This document shows positions 34,440-47,158 of a stretch of DNA of 64,000 nucleotides, one piece after another. The stretch covers positions 2,356,001 through 2,420,000 of the forward strand of contig JAHREC010000045.1 in assembly GCA_020081605.1 (NCBI GenBank), given 5' to 3'. The translations under genes were made by a program, and so were the position numbers. The notes under the pieces are model-generated. The model was not told where the DNA came from. It made no database searches and saw only the letters and a list, made by a program, of their open reading frames with translations. This stretch comes from Albifimbria verrucaria. Taxonomy: Eukaryota; Ascomycota; Sordariomycetes; Hypocreales; Stachybotryaceae. Position 1 is the first letter of the stretch. Every line of letters starts with the position of its first letter.

Positions 34440-36070
34440 GGTGTTGGATCGATAAAAGGATAGCTTCTATCCAAGAATGTATGACTATCGACACCACATC
34501 AAAAGGAGAAAGATCATGATCGTGATTCAGGCATGGCGCTGACGGGTCGTTCGTACGTCAACTGGTATAGAGTTTCTCATGAGGAGAACTAATCTTTAAG
34601 AACTAGTTCTGTTTGCAGCCCAGTGTCCAATCGAGGATGGCTTCCGCTTTCTTGCGGCGTCCAGTCATGTTCCTCAAGCCAACTCACAAGGCTGTCACCG
34701 TTGCGCCAGTCGATTAAGCCATGAGTTCAGCCTGCAAACACGACAGGGTAAAGTGTGTCATTCCTGCATGAGGTTTCTTACGCCCTGGCCCTCCGAGCCA
34801 ATCATGGTGTATCCTGTCTCATACGTGCACGCCAGCCGGAAGAAATATCACGGCAAGTCAGCCGCAAAGTCCCTGCTGCATATGAAATCTCGTAAGCTGC
34901 CGGCGTAAAATGAATCCCATTATATTATCTAGGCAGCGTGGCAATGAAAAGGCAAAAGTTGGACCGACCGCATCTTATCGGGCAGAAAATGCCTGAGGAA
35001 TTTTCTCCTGCGGAGAATTGTGCCTCATCAAGGTTGGAAGCTGAATAAACCCTGCAATCACAAAGTCCCTGGCATGGACATATAAGGCTTTGGTTTCGGG
35101 GTTGTTATTGTTGCTGACCAACACTGAGATGTGGTATCCGCATGTTTCACACCAGTGCAGCTGAGGCTACGAGGCGTTGCCACGTGGGGTGACCGCGACG
35201 CTGTTTATTATCTCCACGTGGCAGTAGTATTTATATAATACTGAAGCTTAAAAGATGTATCGAAAATACGGCTTCTTTGCCCTTGTGGGTGTGGAAACTT
35301 TGAGTTTGTATAGTCTGGGTCAGTTTCGTCCATCAAATATGTAGACGAAGATAAAAATAGCCGGTTGGCCGTCAAGGCTTTTATCACATTTATGAGCTTG
35401 GTCCGGTTGATTCATCACATGGAACACAGCCAGCCGCTCCAGGAATTCATCTCGAATCATGTTCTCGAGCATTAAACTCCTTTACCGATGAGCTCTCTAT
35501 TTTTTAACATGTGTAGGGGCTCTAGCTAAGTGTCAGTCAGGGGTCTAATGCAATGAAACTGAAGAAAGCCGGTGACGATGACTGGCTCATAGACTATGCG
35601 ATAGTGGAAGCTCCGCTTTAAGCATCATAATCAGCAGCCAATGGCGTTATGGGAAGTATACCGAGGATTCTAGGTTACTCCTTTCCTGACACGATGATCA
35701 AGATGTTGCAGAGGCTGGAACATTGCCGGAGCCCTTGGATATTTAAGGAACTCTGACAGCACCCCTGCAGCAAAGATCAAATGGACTAAATCAAAGGCTA
35801 ACTCGAAAGAGGTGCATAGACGCATCTCCACACTCCTGCCAAAAATGAAACTTAAACGAAGGCCGTCTTACAATTGACTAGGTACGAATCCTCCGACTAG
35901 GTTATTGTTTAGTGCCACAAGATAAGCGCGAATAGAGTCTAAGAAGGTCGATGGAGGTGGTGGTGGGTTTTGATAGAGATATGGTGAAGGCAAACATGAC
36001 TATAAAGTCGCCCTGTTCCCGTGCTATGTGTAGGAAGCATCACAAGTTCACAACAGTTTCTCCCACGAAC
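34440..36070. other. Divergent intergenic region
   Basis: About 1.6 kb between the starts of the Pth11-like gene (-) and the alpha/beta hydrolase gene (+). No ORF of note. It must hold both promoters. Confidence 0.5.
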
Positions 36071-36912
36071 ATGGCATCTTCAACTCAGAATACCGTCATA
36101 CTTCTTATTCATGGAGCGTGGCAACGTCCCATTCATTATCTCAATCTAGCGAGCTCGTTGCAGGCTAGTAATCTTGATATTCGTATCCCTGCACTCGCTA
36201 CAGCAGGACATCAGGCCGATGTGCCAGGAAAGAGCATCAATGATGATGTTATAGCAATACGGGAGGTTCTCAATGAGTTACTAACCCAGAACAAAACAAT
36301 CGTCATGGTCTGTCATAGCTATGGTGGTATTCCTGGCACGGACGCCGCCTCTGGGGAGACTGTCGAGGAACGGTGTAAACAAGGAAAACTTGGTGGCATC
36401 AAAGCCGTAGTTTACCTTGCCGCGTTTGCTATCCCTACAGCAGGTACAAATCTTTTGCAAATGGTTGGGGTTCAAAACGCAACGCAGCATCCACCTTGGT
36501 GGCTACCTAAGGTAAATCTTCCAACCCCTAGACATACTAGCGAAATGCCTCGTCTTAATCTGACTACTATATACTGCAGGACGGCTTGGCAGTTTTGGAG
36601 AAAGAGGCGCCTTCAATGATCTACTCTGGTGTTGGTAGCGAGTTGGCACGAATCAGTGGCTCTGCGGCTGTTCCCCAGAGTTTGCAGTCTTTTGTAGACC
36701 CATGCACGCATGGAGCATCAAATGTTCCTGCCCGAAAGATCTACATAGCTTGTAGAGAGGATATGGTTACACCTTTTGGGCTCCAGGAGCGAATGGCTCG
36801 TGATTGTGGTGCGGAATTGGTCAGGTTGACTACTGGACACTCCCCATTTTTGTTGGCTTCAGAGACCTCCAAAATTACAGAGGTTATAATCGAGGCTGCC
36901 AACAGGAAATAA
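36071..36912 (+). CDS. Alpha/beta-hydrolase fold protein
   Basis: Exons 36071-36511 and 36580-36912, intron 68 nt. The start MASSTQNTVILLIHGAW was chosen because the family N-terminus begins just before the oxyanion motif 'HGAW'; upstream in-frame ATGs exist from 35951. The nucleophile elbow is 'CHSYGG' (G/C-x-S-x-G) at about residue 81. The late region 'ACREDMVTPFGLQERMARDCGAE' carries the Asp and 'TTGHSPFLL' the catalytic His. The protein has 257 residues, with no signal peptide, so it is cytosolic. It resembles small fungal AB-hydrolase/methylesterase-like proteins; substrate unknown. It is one of the few genes here with no frame break. The stop is 28 bp from the stop of the convergent regulator gene. 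Confidence 0.88.
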
Positions 36913-36940
36913 ATCGATCAAACCAGATGAACGGTTTTAT

Positions 36941-38880
36941 TTAGTATAGTTGAAGATTATATAGGGCTTTTGTCCAGAGAGCTCGTGCCATCACCTCATA
37001 CCTTGGGTCTAGGGCAGGGTCTGGCCAAACAATATCGGAAAGGACTGCCCTTGCATCTTCCCACTGAATAATATTTCTAAAGTTACTCCATGCTTTTATT
37101 TGAGAGAAAACCAGTCTTGGGCCTCATATAAGCCATTTTCATTGCATAGTCCACTATCCCTTATAGCTGACAATGCGTGTGTTCCAACAAAGACCTTCCA
37201 GAACCAGAGATTGCTTTTCCTCTGCATAATCGACATGTGCCACTTAGTATGCTCTATGTCAGACATGAGAGTGGCAAGAAGACGCGAAAATAGGCGAAGC
37301 TCAATGGGCCTACCGGAGTTCCAGAGCAATACCACTGAGTTCAGATAAAATGCTGAAGCAGACCCTAGAGCACGCCATGAAATCTGCAATTCTGGCTCAT
37401 AGCTGCCATTCTTAACGTGGCGGAACCGTATTGTCGATGCGTGCGCGTTTGTAAAAGCGAACAGCATGGCGCTCAAACCTTTACACCCACTGCAGGTTGA
37501 AGAATCTTCAGTGTCGCAAATAGTCCTTTCACTGGCTAGGTCAGTATTTCGAACATGGTGAGGCCTGTGGCTCGGCTTCTGCTTGTAGACTGCCGTTGTT
37601 ATCCCTCTCAAAGCATCGAACACATCAGTGCCATCCACGTCATTCCGCAAAGGGTTCAGGTTCATGCAGAAGTAATAAGGGAGGAGCCGAACGGCAGTTA
37701 GATTCTCAGCAAGACTGGTAAAAGACCTTTGCCAGAGGTTAGAATAATCTGCATCGGCTGTAAGCGTGTTTCTGAGGCAGCTTTTCACAGCCGAGCAGAA
37801 ATTATGAGCACTAGTCACTGATAAGTTTAATTTGTTATGCACAGTTAATAGGAATACTTACACAAGTATAAGTCGTTCAAGAGTTTCATCATCATTGTCC
37901 TCGATGAAAAGCAGCTTGATGTTTTTCAGATTTGGCTGAGGCCTCCTCAACTCGAGTATTGTCAAAAGGCCTTGCAGGTGGGCCTCGGCGATGACATAAT
38001 TACCTATACAGCACTTTCAAAAAATCGTTAGGCTTTCAGAACTCTTTCACAGGCTTGTTTGAACGACCTACTTCGGAAATGGAGAGAATTGTAATCAATC
38101 GTAGAATCTCGATTGGAATCCGGACCGCATCTTGACTAAGTCCAGTATTGACAAGCTGAAGCAACTCAGACTTATGAAAGAAGAAACACTTTTCAAAGCC
38201 AGCAAGTTTGCCTGTTTGCCAAGAATAATGCGTAGCTGCCATAAGAAGAGCACTTTGAAGGCCTACACGTTCTCTGATTGCTGATGCAAGACTTTTGCAT
38301 TCATTAGTCTCAGGGTTTATTGCATATTAACTGATGTTAATCACTTCAACATGCTTATCGTGACTTACCAGTCTTCCTTGACATGATTAGAGGTTGTGTA
38401 ACTTGACGGAAATGCCATAGAAACCCAGTTCCGCTTGTCATGGGCATCTAACGATGATTTGACACCAATAACTACCACATCCAACGTCATTAGCCATCTA
38501 TGCATATAATTAGGATTTACATAGCTGCTCATACAATATTGTAAAAGTTCTTGAGATTTGTAAGGCATTTGGATAGGGAAGGTCTCAAAAGGATCAATAT
38601 GAGTACTCGAGATGTGCCATATGACAACACCAGGCGTTTTTAAGGAGCCCCATGCTTGCTCTTCCACCGAGGGCTGGAGCTCAGGGTAAGAGCAGTTGTT
38701 ACGTGAATTTGAACATTTTATGCTATTGGGCGTCAGCGGGCTAAATATCACGAGAAATAGACAACTATACCATGTAGGGCGGACCTGGTCACATCGAACA
38801 TGTCGGGCTCGGCAAGTTAAACACCCATTTCGACTTCGGTGGTGAAAGCGGCGACGCCGCGTAAGATCAGTCTGATCCAT
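36941..38880 (-). CDS. Zn2Cys6 fungal transcription factor, frame break in last exon
   Basis: Exons 38771-38880, 38369-38722, 38072-38291, 37862-38003 and 36941-37810. The zinc cluster is split by intron 1: 'CLTCRARHVRCDQVRPT|C' then 'IKCSNSRNNC', i.e. C-x2-C-x6-C-x6-C-x2-C-x6-C at residues about 20-46. The rest is a helical Fungal_trans_2-like region ('LQSALLMAATHYSWQTGKL', 'NYVIAEAHLQGLLTILELRRPQP'). The ttt at 37099-37101 appears one base short; adding it extends the C-terminus with 'IKAWSNFRNIIQWEDARAV' to the stop at 36941. Intron 3 needs either the weak GTCGTT donor (exon from 38068) or one more missing base in exon 3. The length is about 565 residues. Targets are unknown; the neighbouring hydrolase and esterase are candidates. 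Confidence 0.82.
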
Positions 38881-39215
38881 AATCTACTTGTAGTATCATC
38901 AGATAAGCGAGGTGGGCCATGCTAATGAAACGTGCATACCGTCAGAAAGTGGTGGAGGTCAAGACACATTAAATGATCATCTAGTCAGTTTGGAAGAGCC
39001 GAGAAGTCACGTGCAGGGTTTTAAGCAAGGTATCAAATGCTGGGATTCTCACCCTTGCATCATCTGGGTCGTTGATTGGTTGGCACCACTATCAAGATCC
39101 GGCATCACCAAAGATTAAGATGGCTATCTTTTTGTGGATAGCTTTGGTAAGGTATCTTTCTTGAACTGCAAGATGTGTTTCACATTTAAGCCAGTGACAA
39201 ACTGGCCACTACCGT
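38881..39215. other. Short intergenic region
   Basis: 335 bp between the start of the Zn2Cys6 gene and the stop of the tannase-like gene, both on the minus strand. It should hold the regulator's promoter. Nothing else recognised. Confidence 0.5.
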
Positions 39216-40781
39216 TTACACGCACTCCCAGCTTTCTGCCTTATCTGGGTTTCCTTCTCCCCGGTAACGGTTTCGCAAGGGATACTTGCAATGATTCCTG
39301 ACGAACGTGGTATTGTCCGTTCGAATTCCCAAGCCTCGAACGTATTCAGGCCCTGATCCTTCCTCCACCCATTTGACTAACGCCCAAAGAACATTGTCTT
39401 CGGGCTCGGACCCTACCGAGTTAGCCAGTGAGTTGCCAATCCGTGAGGCACCGACACCCCCAAACAGTGCTCAAACCCTGAAATGCGAAAGTAGCGATAG
39501 AAATGATCTAATTCACTGCTGGATAGGCCCATGGTTCGCGCCACATGGTTATAGTAGCGTTGTGAGTTATCAGATGAGATCAACTGATCGTTTAAGCCAT
39601 GGTAATGTAGGATCTTGAGACCGGACTCTTTGGCTGCTGAAAGGTCGCCTTTCCATGTTTGGATATTGAATGGATTCAGAGCGATCGCTGCAGCATAGTC
39701 GTCTACTCCAAAACTCGGCTCCCATTCCAGGTCGCTGTATATCACGTAGCGGAACCAATCCACTGAATAAGGGAAAGGAGATCCAGACCCTAGCAAAATT
39801 GGATTGGCACCTGGCTGCAGGCGAGGAAAAATTAAGGCCCCATCTGCACCATGTAGATCAGAAAAGAAGGCCCGAACTGTGCCAGCTTGAGCGCCTGTTA
39901 AACAGTCTTCGCTGGTAGATGACGTGGAGCAGAGTAAGCTCTCTGGTCGGTATGAACATAGGTCAGGATCCTCAATGACACCATCAATCAGTCCGTCTAA
40001 GCCATCACACTGCCTCAAGACGTCCTGCATTACCACGTTCCATTGACGGCTGGTGAGGAACGTCGGAGAGCCTGGTGGTCCAGTGTAGGTATAGAAACTT
40101 GCGCACCAAGAAAGCAGAGAGTTCATAGCAAATGCTGGTGCACCAGCCAAGATACCATCGAAATCATCAGGGAAGTCTTGAGCTGCTTTGAAACCTTGTC
40201 TACCTCCTGTTGAGCACCCCAAAAATAGGCAGTATTATGCTTCTTGCCATAGAATGATTGGGTCACTTTCTTGCCAATCTTGGTGCCCAGATGAATAGAT
40301 CGATATGCAAAATCTTCCAGAACAGCTGGGTTTTGGTAAAACCCTTCACCACTTGTACCATTCTTTCCATTATTGGTTCCAATTGTCGCAAATCCTTGAG
40401 ATACCCCATATGCTATGTCCTGATAGAAAATGCACCCACCGAGGCCACCATTACCGGTTGCTAAAAGCGTCCGTTCCAGTCAAGCGGGAGCCATGCCTCG
40501 ATACTCAACTCACCAGGCGGCGATACGGAAGTAACGACTCGTAATGTAACACGACATATATCGACATCAACTTGTTGATCTGGCGTTTGGCAGTCAGGGG
40601 CGTTGTCGGGCAGAGCTATCGTTGTGTTTGCCGAAACAACTTCAGAGGCCCAAACTGTGGTATTGGATAGAGACAGCGAGTCCACCAATTTAGCGCAGCG
40701 ATTTGTTAAATATTTTCCCGAAGATGGGTTATTATTTGCGCTGGCCGCTGGAACAAAGAAGCCCAGAACAGAGAGCAACAT
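39216..40781 (-). CDS. Tannase/feruloyl esterase family protein (secreted), three frame breaks
   Basis: Single exon, start at 40781 with a signal peptide MLLSVLGFFVPAASA. The serine nucleophile motif is 'GCSTGGRQG', with the family Cys directly before Ser. The acid lies in 'HYHGLNDQLIS' and the His in 'FEHC', whose neighbouring Cys forms the family-specific disulphide. A Cys- and Asp-rich lid segment ('DGLDGLIDGVIEDPDLC') follows, as in calcium-binding tannase/FAE proteins. These enzymes hydrolyse feruloyl esters of plant cell walls or gallate esters. Breaks are at aaaa 40463-40466, cccc 40217-40220 and ccccc 39457-39461, each one base short. Corrected, the protein has about 522 residues and ends at 39216 ('DKAESWECV'). 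Confidence 0.9.
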
Positions 40782-41498
40782 TTTCGTCTTGATCTTACTT
40801 GGGAGATCTACCATTAGTTCTGACCAAGTAACATTGAATCCTTGATCCGTTGCAAATCGCACCATGGTGATATCGATAGTAACGCCAGCTTCAAGCAGAT
40901 ATATCGTTTTGTTTATGTCCTTGCCAGGACCCCGCTTCACAAAACCAGCTGACGACCCTGTCACCCATGCTATAACACCTCCACTATTGAATTGCGCCGA
41001 GCTATTTCGCCGGCATATACGCTCGATGCGGGGACATTGTCAGCTGTTTACTAGGTTATTTGAAGAGATCGTCCCTAGATGCGGAACTGGATTGGTATAG
41101 TGCTAGGGTGAATATTAAGTCAAGGTTTTGATGGGAAAACTCAGGGATTATTGAGCCCTACGGTACCTTGTCTTCTTATGAATGCAGCTCAAATGCTGGT
41201 TAGGTTGAATTGTCGGTCAGCAAACTCGGGGTTTTGGCAATATGTAAGCCGACTAGGCCATGGGCTTTGCGGCACATACTGGGAAAACAAGTCATCAGCC
41301 CTTTATACGAGTGGGAATGGCGCTGGCCGTGCCAATCCAAGAGCAAGCTCGGGCGATAATTGAAGAGTATATAGTATCACTATGTCCTTGCCAAATCATT
41401 TATTTTTGGAAAAATATAACTGGGAAGGAAAGATTGTAAATTGCGGGTAGTTAATTTTCCAGCTCGCTTGAAAGCGGCGCCTGTATTGATTGATTCAG
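40782..41498. other. Intergenic region upstream of tannase-like gene
   Basis: About 0.7 kb with no gene recognised. It serves as tannase-like gene promoter and 3' flank of the MFS gene. Confidence 0.5.
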
Positions 41499-43378
41499 CT
41501 ATGACTTTTCGTCCTTCGTTTCCATAAGTTTGTTTGGCATCAGGCCGACACTGATGACACAGCCAAGCGTGACACCGCCGGCCAAATAGAGTACACTATT
41601 TATGTCGCCATTGCCATTTGTGCCATCGGTTCTGCCATAAAGATGCTGCGCAATGAGCGGGCTCACAATGCCAAACAACCTGCCCCAGAAGCTGGCTATG
41701 CCACACGCGGTTCCTCTGATTGGCGCTGGAAATGCCTCTGGCGTCCAGCCATATAAGACAGCATTGAACATGGACTGGAAGAAGTATTCCATTGTGAATA
41801 AGCCCTCGTTCTTGGCTCTAGAGTCAACAACTGAAAGAAGAAAGATGGATGTACCCATTAAACCTGCTGCCACCATCATAGTCAACTTGCGACCAATCGC
41901 TGGAACACGATACATGGCAGCTCCAAGCAACACACCAATAACACCTGGGGCATAGGTATAGACGTATGCTGTGTAAGTCGATCTCAGACTCACAGACACT
42001 TCTCCGTTCTTCAACGCTAGAATCCGGGGCAAGTATGTCCCTGTCGCACAGCCGTTAGATATCTCCAGTGCCAATAGAAGGTCAAGAGCTAGATATGGGC
42101 GACTTACCAGCCACAGTAAATCCCCAAAAGTCCATTATATACGTCAACCATGTAAGAATGGTAAGGCGTGTCATTTGGAAACCATCGAAAAGCATCGCCC
42201 ACCGAGATAAGTCGAGACCAAACGATTCGCGCCAAGTTTTCTTTATTCGCGCCATACCCTGCTCAATCATTGGATCTGAGCTACCACCACTTTCGACCGA
42301 ATCAGATTCTGTTTCAAGAGCAGTGAGTGTCTGCAGAGTCAGGGCGCATTCTGTTCTGTTAATCTTGGCCATGTGATGAAGGAGATCGATTGCTTGGGCA
42401 TCCTGGCCACGATAAATGAGAAATTTGGGAGATTCTCGGAAGTGGAACACAAAGAATCTGAGGAAGAAAACAAACAATGTCACCGCTCCGAGGGTGAAAA
42501 GCAGATATCTCCAGCCCATGTTCGACGACCTCGAGCAACAATCAACACCATCAGCCACAGTCCGGCAAGATGGCAAAGGTTTGGGCTCTGAGAAGTTGGG
42601 GGAACATGAATAAACAGGTATAAAGCCGAGAGCGATCGCGCTGCAGAGGACGACACCAATTGGTTGAAAGGCGGACAAACATGCCAGTAAGTATCGCTTG
42701 TTCTACATGTATCCAGTTAGTAAACTGATTGTATGGGCTGTGTAAATTAATTGTCTGCATACCTGAGGAATGAATTCAAGCGTAATGGTCGTATCGATGG
42801 GAATGTTGCCTCCAACACCGAATCCCACGAACGCCGTGAGCACGAGGAAGGTGTTGTAATTGTTTGATGCCCCGAGACACAGGCCAAAAACCGATGAAAT
42901 TAGACAGGTCAAGTTGAACGCCCATCTTCGACCTTGGTGAAAAATGTCAGTCTATTCTTGGCCTGTTTCAATTTAGCGAAAGAAACCACCAACCGATAAT
43001 GTCGGAAAGAAATCCCCAGACAAACGCTCCAGCCGTGAGACCAGCACTGAAGCTGATGGAAATATTCCCTGTCTCGTCATTGCCGAATCCCAGCTCCTGC
43101 TGTAGAGGGCTGAGAACGAGACCAAATGCCTGAGCCCATAGCAGGTCCAGCATGTAGCCGAAGCCGCAAAGACCCCAAATGTACCACTGATATCTTGACA
43201 TGCCTTGACGATCAATTTCCCGGTTGATGAGGACGCATTTCTTTTCGTACAGAGTGAGACCTTCGAGTCCAGATGTATCCACACCCGCTACGGTTTCAGG
43301 GACGTCGGCATGTGAAAGCTTGAGGCTCGCTGGCCCATCAGCCTTAGCCTCTCCGGGAGTTTCCAGTGGGAAAGACAT
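41499..43378 (-). CDS. MFS transporter, SV2-like/sugar-porter-type
   Basis: Exons 42994-43378, 42763-42932, 42108-42702 and 41499-42040, with introns of 60-67 nt (the first with a GTTGGT donor). All phases fit without correction; 563 residues. The N-terminal leader 'REIDRQGMSRYQWYIWGLCGFGYMLDLLWAQ' and the loop 'DIIGRRWAF' (G-x-x-x-D-x-x-G-R-R type motif A) are typical of fungal SV2-like carriers. 'PIDTTITLEFIPQNKR' and 'GYWTPEAFPAPIRGTACG'-like sequence at the TM10-11 loop support a 12-helix MFS fold. A plasma-membrane carrier for a small organic solute is likely; the substrate cannot be read from the sequence. Together with the GH3 gene it is among the cleanest genes in the window. Confidence 0.9.
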
Positions 43379-45590
43379 GGTGCGTTTGCTGGCCTAGCAA
43401 AGGCTCAAAGCACCAAGATTTGGAGATTCTTGAGCTTGTAGACGCGTCCCTGTTGAATAGGATTAACGTTGCTCACTCGAGATTGAAGAACGGGAGGAAA
43501 CTTTGTAAAGTAAGAATGGGTTGGACGGAAAGAGAGGGAGCTCGGAACAGGCCCCATGTCTCACAAACCCTATGTTTGCGGGCAAATGACCAATGCGCTC
43601 CCTTCACCCCTCATTGATGGGCTCTGTGAATGGTCAGAAGTATACACACCTCCGAAAGCGTGCATGAGAAGACGTGGGAATGAATCATCAGAGCTTTGGG
43701 CCACGTTAGTGGGCGAGCTAATCTGATGCAAGATCCGATCCGATCCTTAGAAATACCGCAGATCTGAATTCTTTATGGGATTTACAAAACGAAATCTCAT
43801 TCTCTCCATTTAATTCCCCATTGTTGCCCGCGTATGGCCCGCTCGTCTGGTACGAGTTAAGATGTAAACGTCATCGACTCTGGACGTGCAGGGTCCAGCT
43901 CTAAACAAAGAAGTTTTAATATTTGTTAACCGTGGCCGATCTCTTACCCGGGTGGATGTCTCCGGTCAAAGTTAAAAAAATTAGGTAATTAAAAGATGGT
44001 CTAATGTCCATACCATGTAAAGATGAAGTCAGAGTCCGGGATGCAAAGTCTAGGTCCTGTTCGCTTACATTTCTAGGATCAGTGCATTGCATGGCCAGCC
44101 TCCCTCAGCCATCCATTATTTAAATATGCTGTACACCTGGTATTAATGTCAAATCCTGATTTTATCCTTGCTTGATGAGGAGCCTGCCTTTTGTACATTT
44201 CATGCATGTCTTGGACTGGGCCTTCTGGCAGATACTATTCTGCCTCGCCATGGTAGCTGCATGACCCGACCGGTACTTGTTCGAGACTTTGTGATTCAAT
44301 TATTGGCCCTTTTCTTGCCCTGTGGCTTTTTGTGTGTTTAATTTGTTCCCTTTGTCTTGGTATTGATAGTGTGCTAGAAATACGTTGGACATTTCTTCCG
44401 CCACCATTGCCTGTGTTTGCCTATCCGATTTTCTTTATCAAGACTCGGCGTTAGCAAATTTCGTCATTCTTCAGGGCTTCAATCCTCCAATTAAATTTTA
44501 ATCTCCCTGTAAGGTAAATATTAAGATGTCTTGCTATCTAGTCTCACCCAAGCATGGGTAAAGAAGTAGTAAGCTGGCTTTGGACATGTTGTTCTGTCGA
44601 AATTTGATGATGCGATTCCTCAAGAGCCACCCCTAGGGCTCCGAATTGACTGATAGGACCGGCTAACTGCACTCGAATGCAGAAGTTGGTACTTATCTAG
44701 GTGATACAGATTGTAGCCAGACCAAGATCCGCTCTCAAACGCGGGAGTACGATCAGTACCCATACAAGGACTATATTAATCTTCTTGGAAGAGGAATTTC
44801 TGATAGACTTCCCAAGGATGAACAAATAGTTCACCCATTTTAATTTTACACATAGAATACAACAGTTTAATATAATAGCGTCCAGATCGAATATCATCAT
44901 GCAACAAGAAATGAATAAAATAAAATAATCGGTAGTTATGTGAGAAGATAAAGATAAGATCTCAGACGGACTTGTGCTACATTAGATATAATGCATCAAG
45001 TATAATATGTCTTGTTTATAGAACTTGTAGCATGACCTTTTACACTAGGCATGATCCTAGGGCTACAGCTTGTAACCCCTGATGCCTTGATAAGTCATCA
45101 TAACTGATGGATTGCGACCTTCGCATACTTAACCGCACATTAATACATAAGCAGCGGTCTAGATTGTCGATTACCGCAAAGCTGAAGATTTCTAGCCTTT
45201 CGTATTGGTAATTTTAAGCCGCATGTGGCTAAGTTGGGGCTGTGAGATGTTCAGTCCAATCAACCACCATAGTCGGCATTGTCTATACAGTCACCAGACT
45301 TAATCCCAAGCACGCTTATGCTCTGGATCAACCATATCACCAATAATCATGAGCAATGCCGTTGCCATCTCTTTCCTGCAAGGTGCGAGTACTGACATCT
45401 TCCAAAATAGTTCTCGTGTTTGAGCCGGCTAGATGAGAGGCTCCGTACTGTTTCTATGAATAGTTAACCCCGCACAAAGACAGGGCGTTGAACATCACAG
45501 GCAATTACCTGCAACGGCTGCTCCGCTGTGCCAAATTGATGGCCTGGAATTCCGCCTTTGAATTGTCTCCGCCGGACTCTTCGTCTAACT
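43379..45590. other. Divergent intergenic region, AT-rich
   Basis: About 2.2 kb between the MFS start (-) and the nucleoside phosphorylase-domain gene (+). No supported ORF. AT-rich, particularly 44.7-45.2 kb; no terminal repeats or transposase remnants were seen. Confidence 0.45.
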
Positions 45591-46702
45591 ATGGCAAGAC
45601 CACTGTCTGGCTGCCTCAAGATGGCCGACCCAATAGATTTGGCTCTCTACACAGTGGGGTGGATTGCGCCAATGGCACTAGAACTCGCACCGGCGGTTGC
45701 GCTGCTGGGTGAATACGTGAAGATACCCATACCTGAAGATGGGACTCTTTACCATGCTGGAAGGGTGGCGGACCATCACGTTGTCATGGTGGTTTGCCCA
45801 AGGACTGGCACAAGCCCAGCTTCCGCTACTGTGGCAAACTTGTGTCGCTCGTTTCCCAATATCAAGCACGTCCTTGTGGTGGGGATAGCCGGCGGTATAC
45901 CCAGGTACGGTGTCGACGACCAGGAACAAGTTGTGCTCGGAGATATTATTGTTGGGTTACCACAGAATAGAGACGGTGGCGTGGCACATTATGAATTTGG
46001 CGCGTGGGATGGCAATGGCAACCTCAGCGTTAGAGGCCACATGCTTCATCCTTCTCGCGACCTGCTCATCGCTCTCAATAATCTTCGCAACGCGCACATG
46101 CAGAAAGGTGGAAGCAAGATCTCGCAGTTCCTCGGGGAGTTACGCAACCGTCTAGCTGACAACGAAGTACTCCATTTCCAAGATCCCGGGCCAGAGCACG
46201 ACCATTGTTTCAACGATGACTATGCTCACTCGGACAGAGCCAGGTCTTGTCAGATGGCTTGCGACTTCACTAGATCCATCAGGCGTGAAGAAAGAGGCCA
46301 GGGGGCAATGAGGAGACAGACAATCCCCGAGTCCATTACGGCACCATTGGCTCTGCCAATACGCTTATCATATCGAGTACGAAACGGAACGAATTATCGA
46401 GTCGCCATAACATCATATGCTTCGAGATGGAGTCAGCTGGCGTGATGAGTGAGCAGCAAGGCCTCGTGATCCGCGGTATCAGCGACTACGCAGACTCCCA
46501 TAAGAACAAGAGGTGGCAGAAATATGCGGCTGCCACGGCTGCGTCCTGCGCTAAAGAGCTCTTGCTCTTCCTGCCAAAAGCTAGGCTCGCCCCACGTGAA
46601 GTCAGTGATCTTGCGATCTATAAGCAAGGGAACGTAGAGCCCTTAATTCCATCCGAGGAGGTGTGCACCAGGTCATTAGCACCGGTTCCGGCAATCACAT
46701 AG
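45591..46702 (+). CDS. Nucleoside phosphorylase-domain protein (PNP_UDP-like, as in fungal NLR N-termini), one frame break
   Basis: The ATG at 45591 or, more like the family, the one at 45621 (MADPIDLALYTVGWIAPMALE) begins a purine/uridine phosphorylase-like fold. The supporting motifs are 'HHVVMVVCP', 'HVLVVGIAGGIPRYG' (phosphate/nucleoside-binding glycine loop), 'GDIIVGLP', 'NPRVHYGTIGSAN', 'FEMESAGVM' (ribose/base-contacting Met-Glu-Ser) and 'VIRGISDYADSHKNKRWQKYAAATAA'. In fungi this fold is often the N-terminal sensor or effector of NLR/STAND proteins. The ggggg at 46301-46305 is one base short; adding it joins 'RGQG' to 'NEETDNPRVHYG' and gives about 370 residues. A GTATGT donor-like site at the stop (46703) hints that the gene could continue into further exons. 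Confidence 0.8.
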
Positions 46703-47155
46703 TATGTCGAGATCTTCCTAAAGATTCCTCTTTCCTCCTTTCCATGAAGACTTAACACAAGATTGCCCGCAATTTCATCTTTAAATAATCAATGTTACTT
46801 CTCGGAGGAAAATCAAATCTTAATTCGCGACTCTTACAGATAATATCCATACAAGATTCTGCAACTTCTAGCAGAAACGAATCGGCAATCATAAGCGTCA
46901 AGGACCCATGGTTTCAAAATTGGGATCCATTGGGAGAATCGCGACTCGATTCCACCAACAACCATCACAAGGCTTACCTCGACGCCATAATCCAGTTGCT
47001 CGCCACAGGTACAGAACTTGATCATCAAGAGGCGTTCCAGCTTTCTTCCGTGCAGCGAAATAGGAGAAGGCTGAGACGGCAGTATGTTTTTGATGATAAG
47101 TTAGGCGGAAAACTACAGCTTTTTCTCAAAAGAAAGAGCCCTGCCTCATGTTGAT
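46703..47155. other. Uncertain region downstream of nucleoside phosphorylase domain
   Basis: A 120-codon ORF (46792-47154, +) has no recognisable domain. Its reading frame differs from both neighbours. It may be intron plus exon sequence of a larger NLR-like gene starting at 45591, or the 5' part of the following ORF. No confident model could be built. Confidence 0.3.
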
Positions 47156-47158
47156 TGA

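Noticed and set aside
39325..39345. GTTCGAATTC that resembles a tRNA T-loop
   Set aside because: It lies inside the tannase-like coding region and has no flanking stems.
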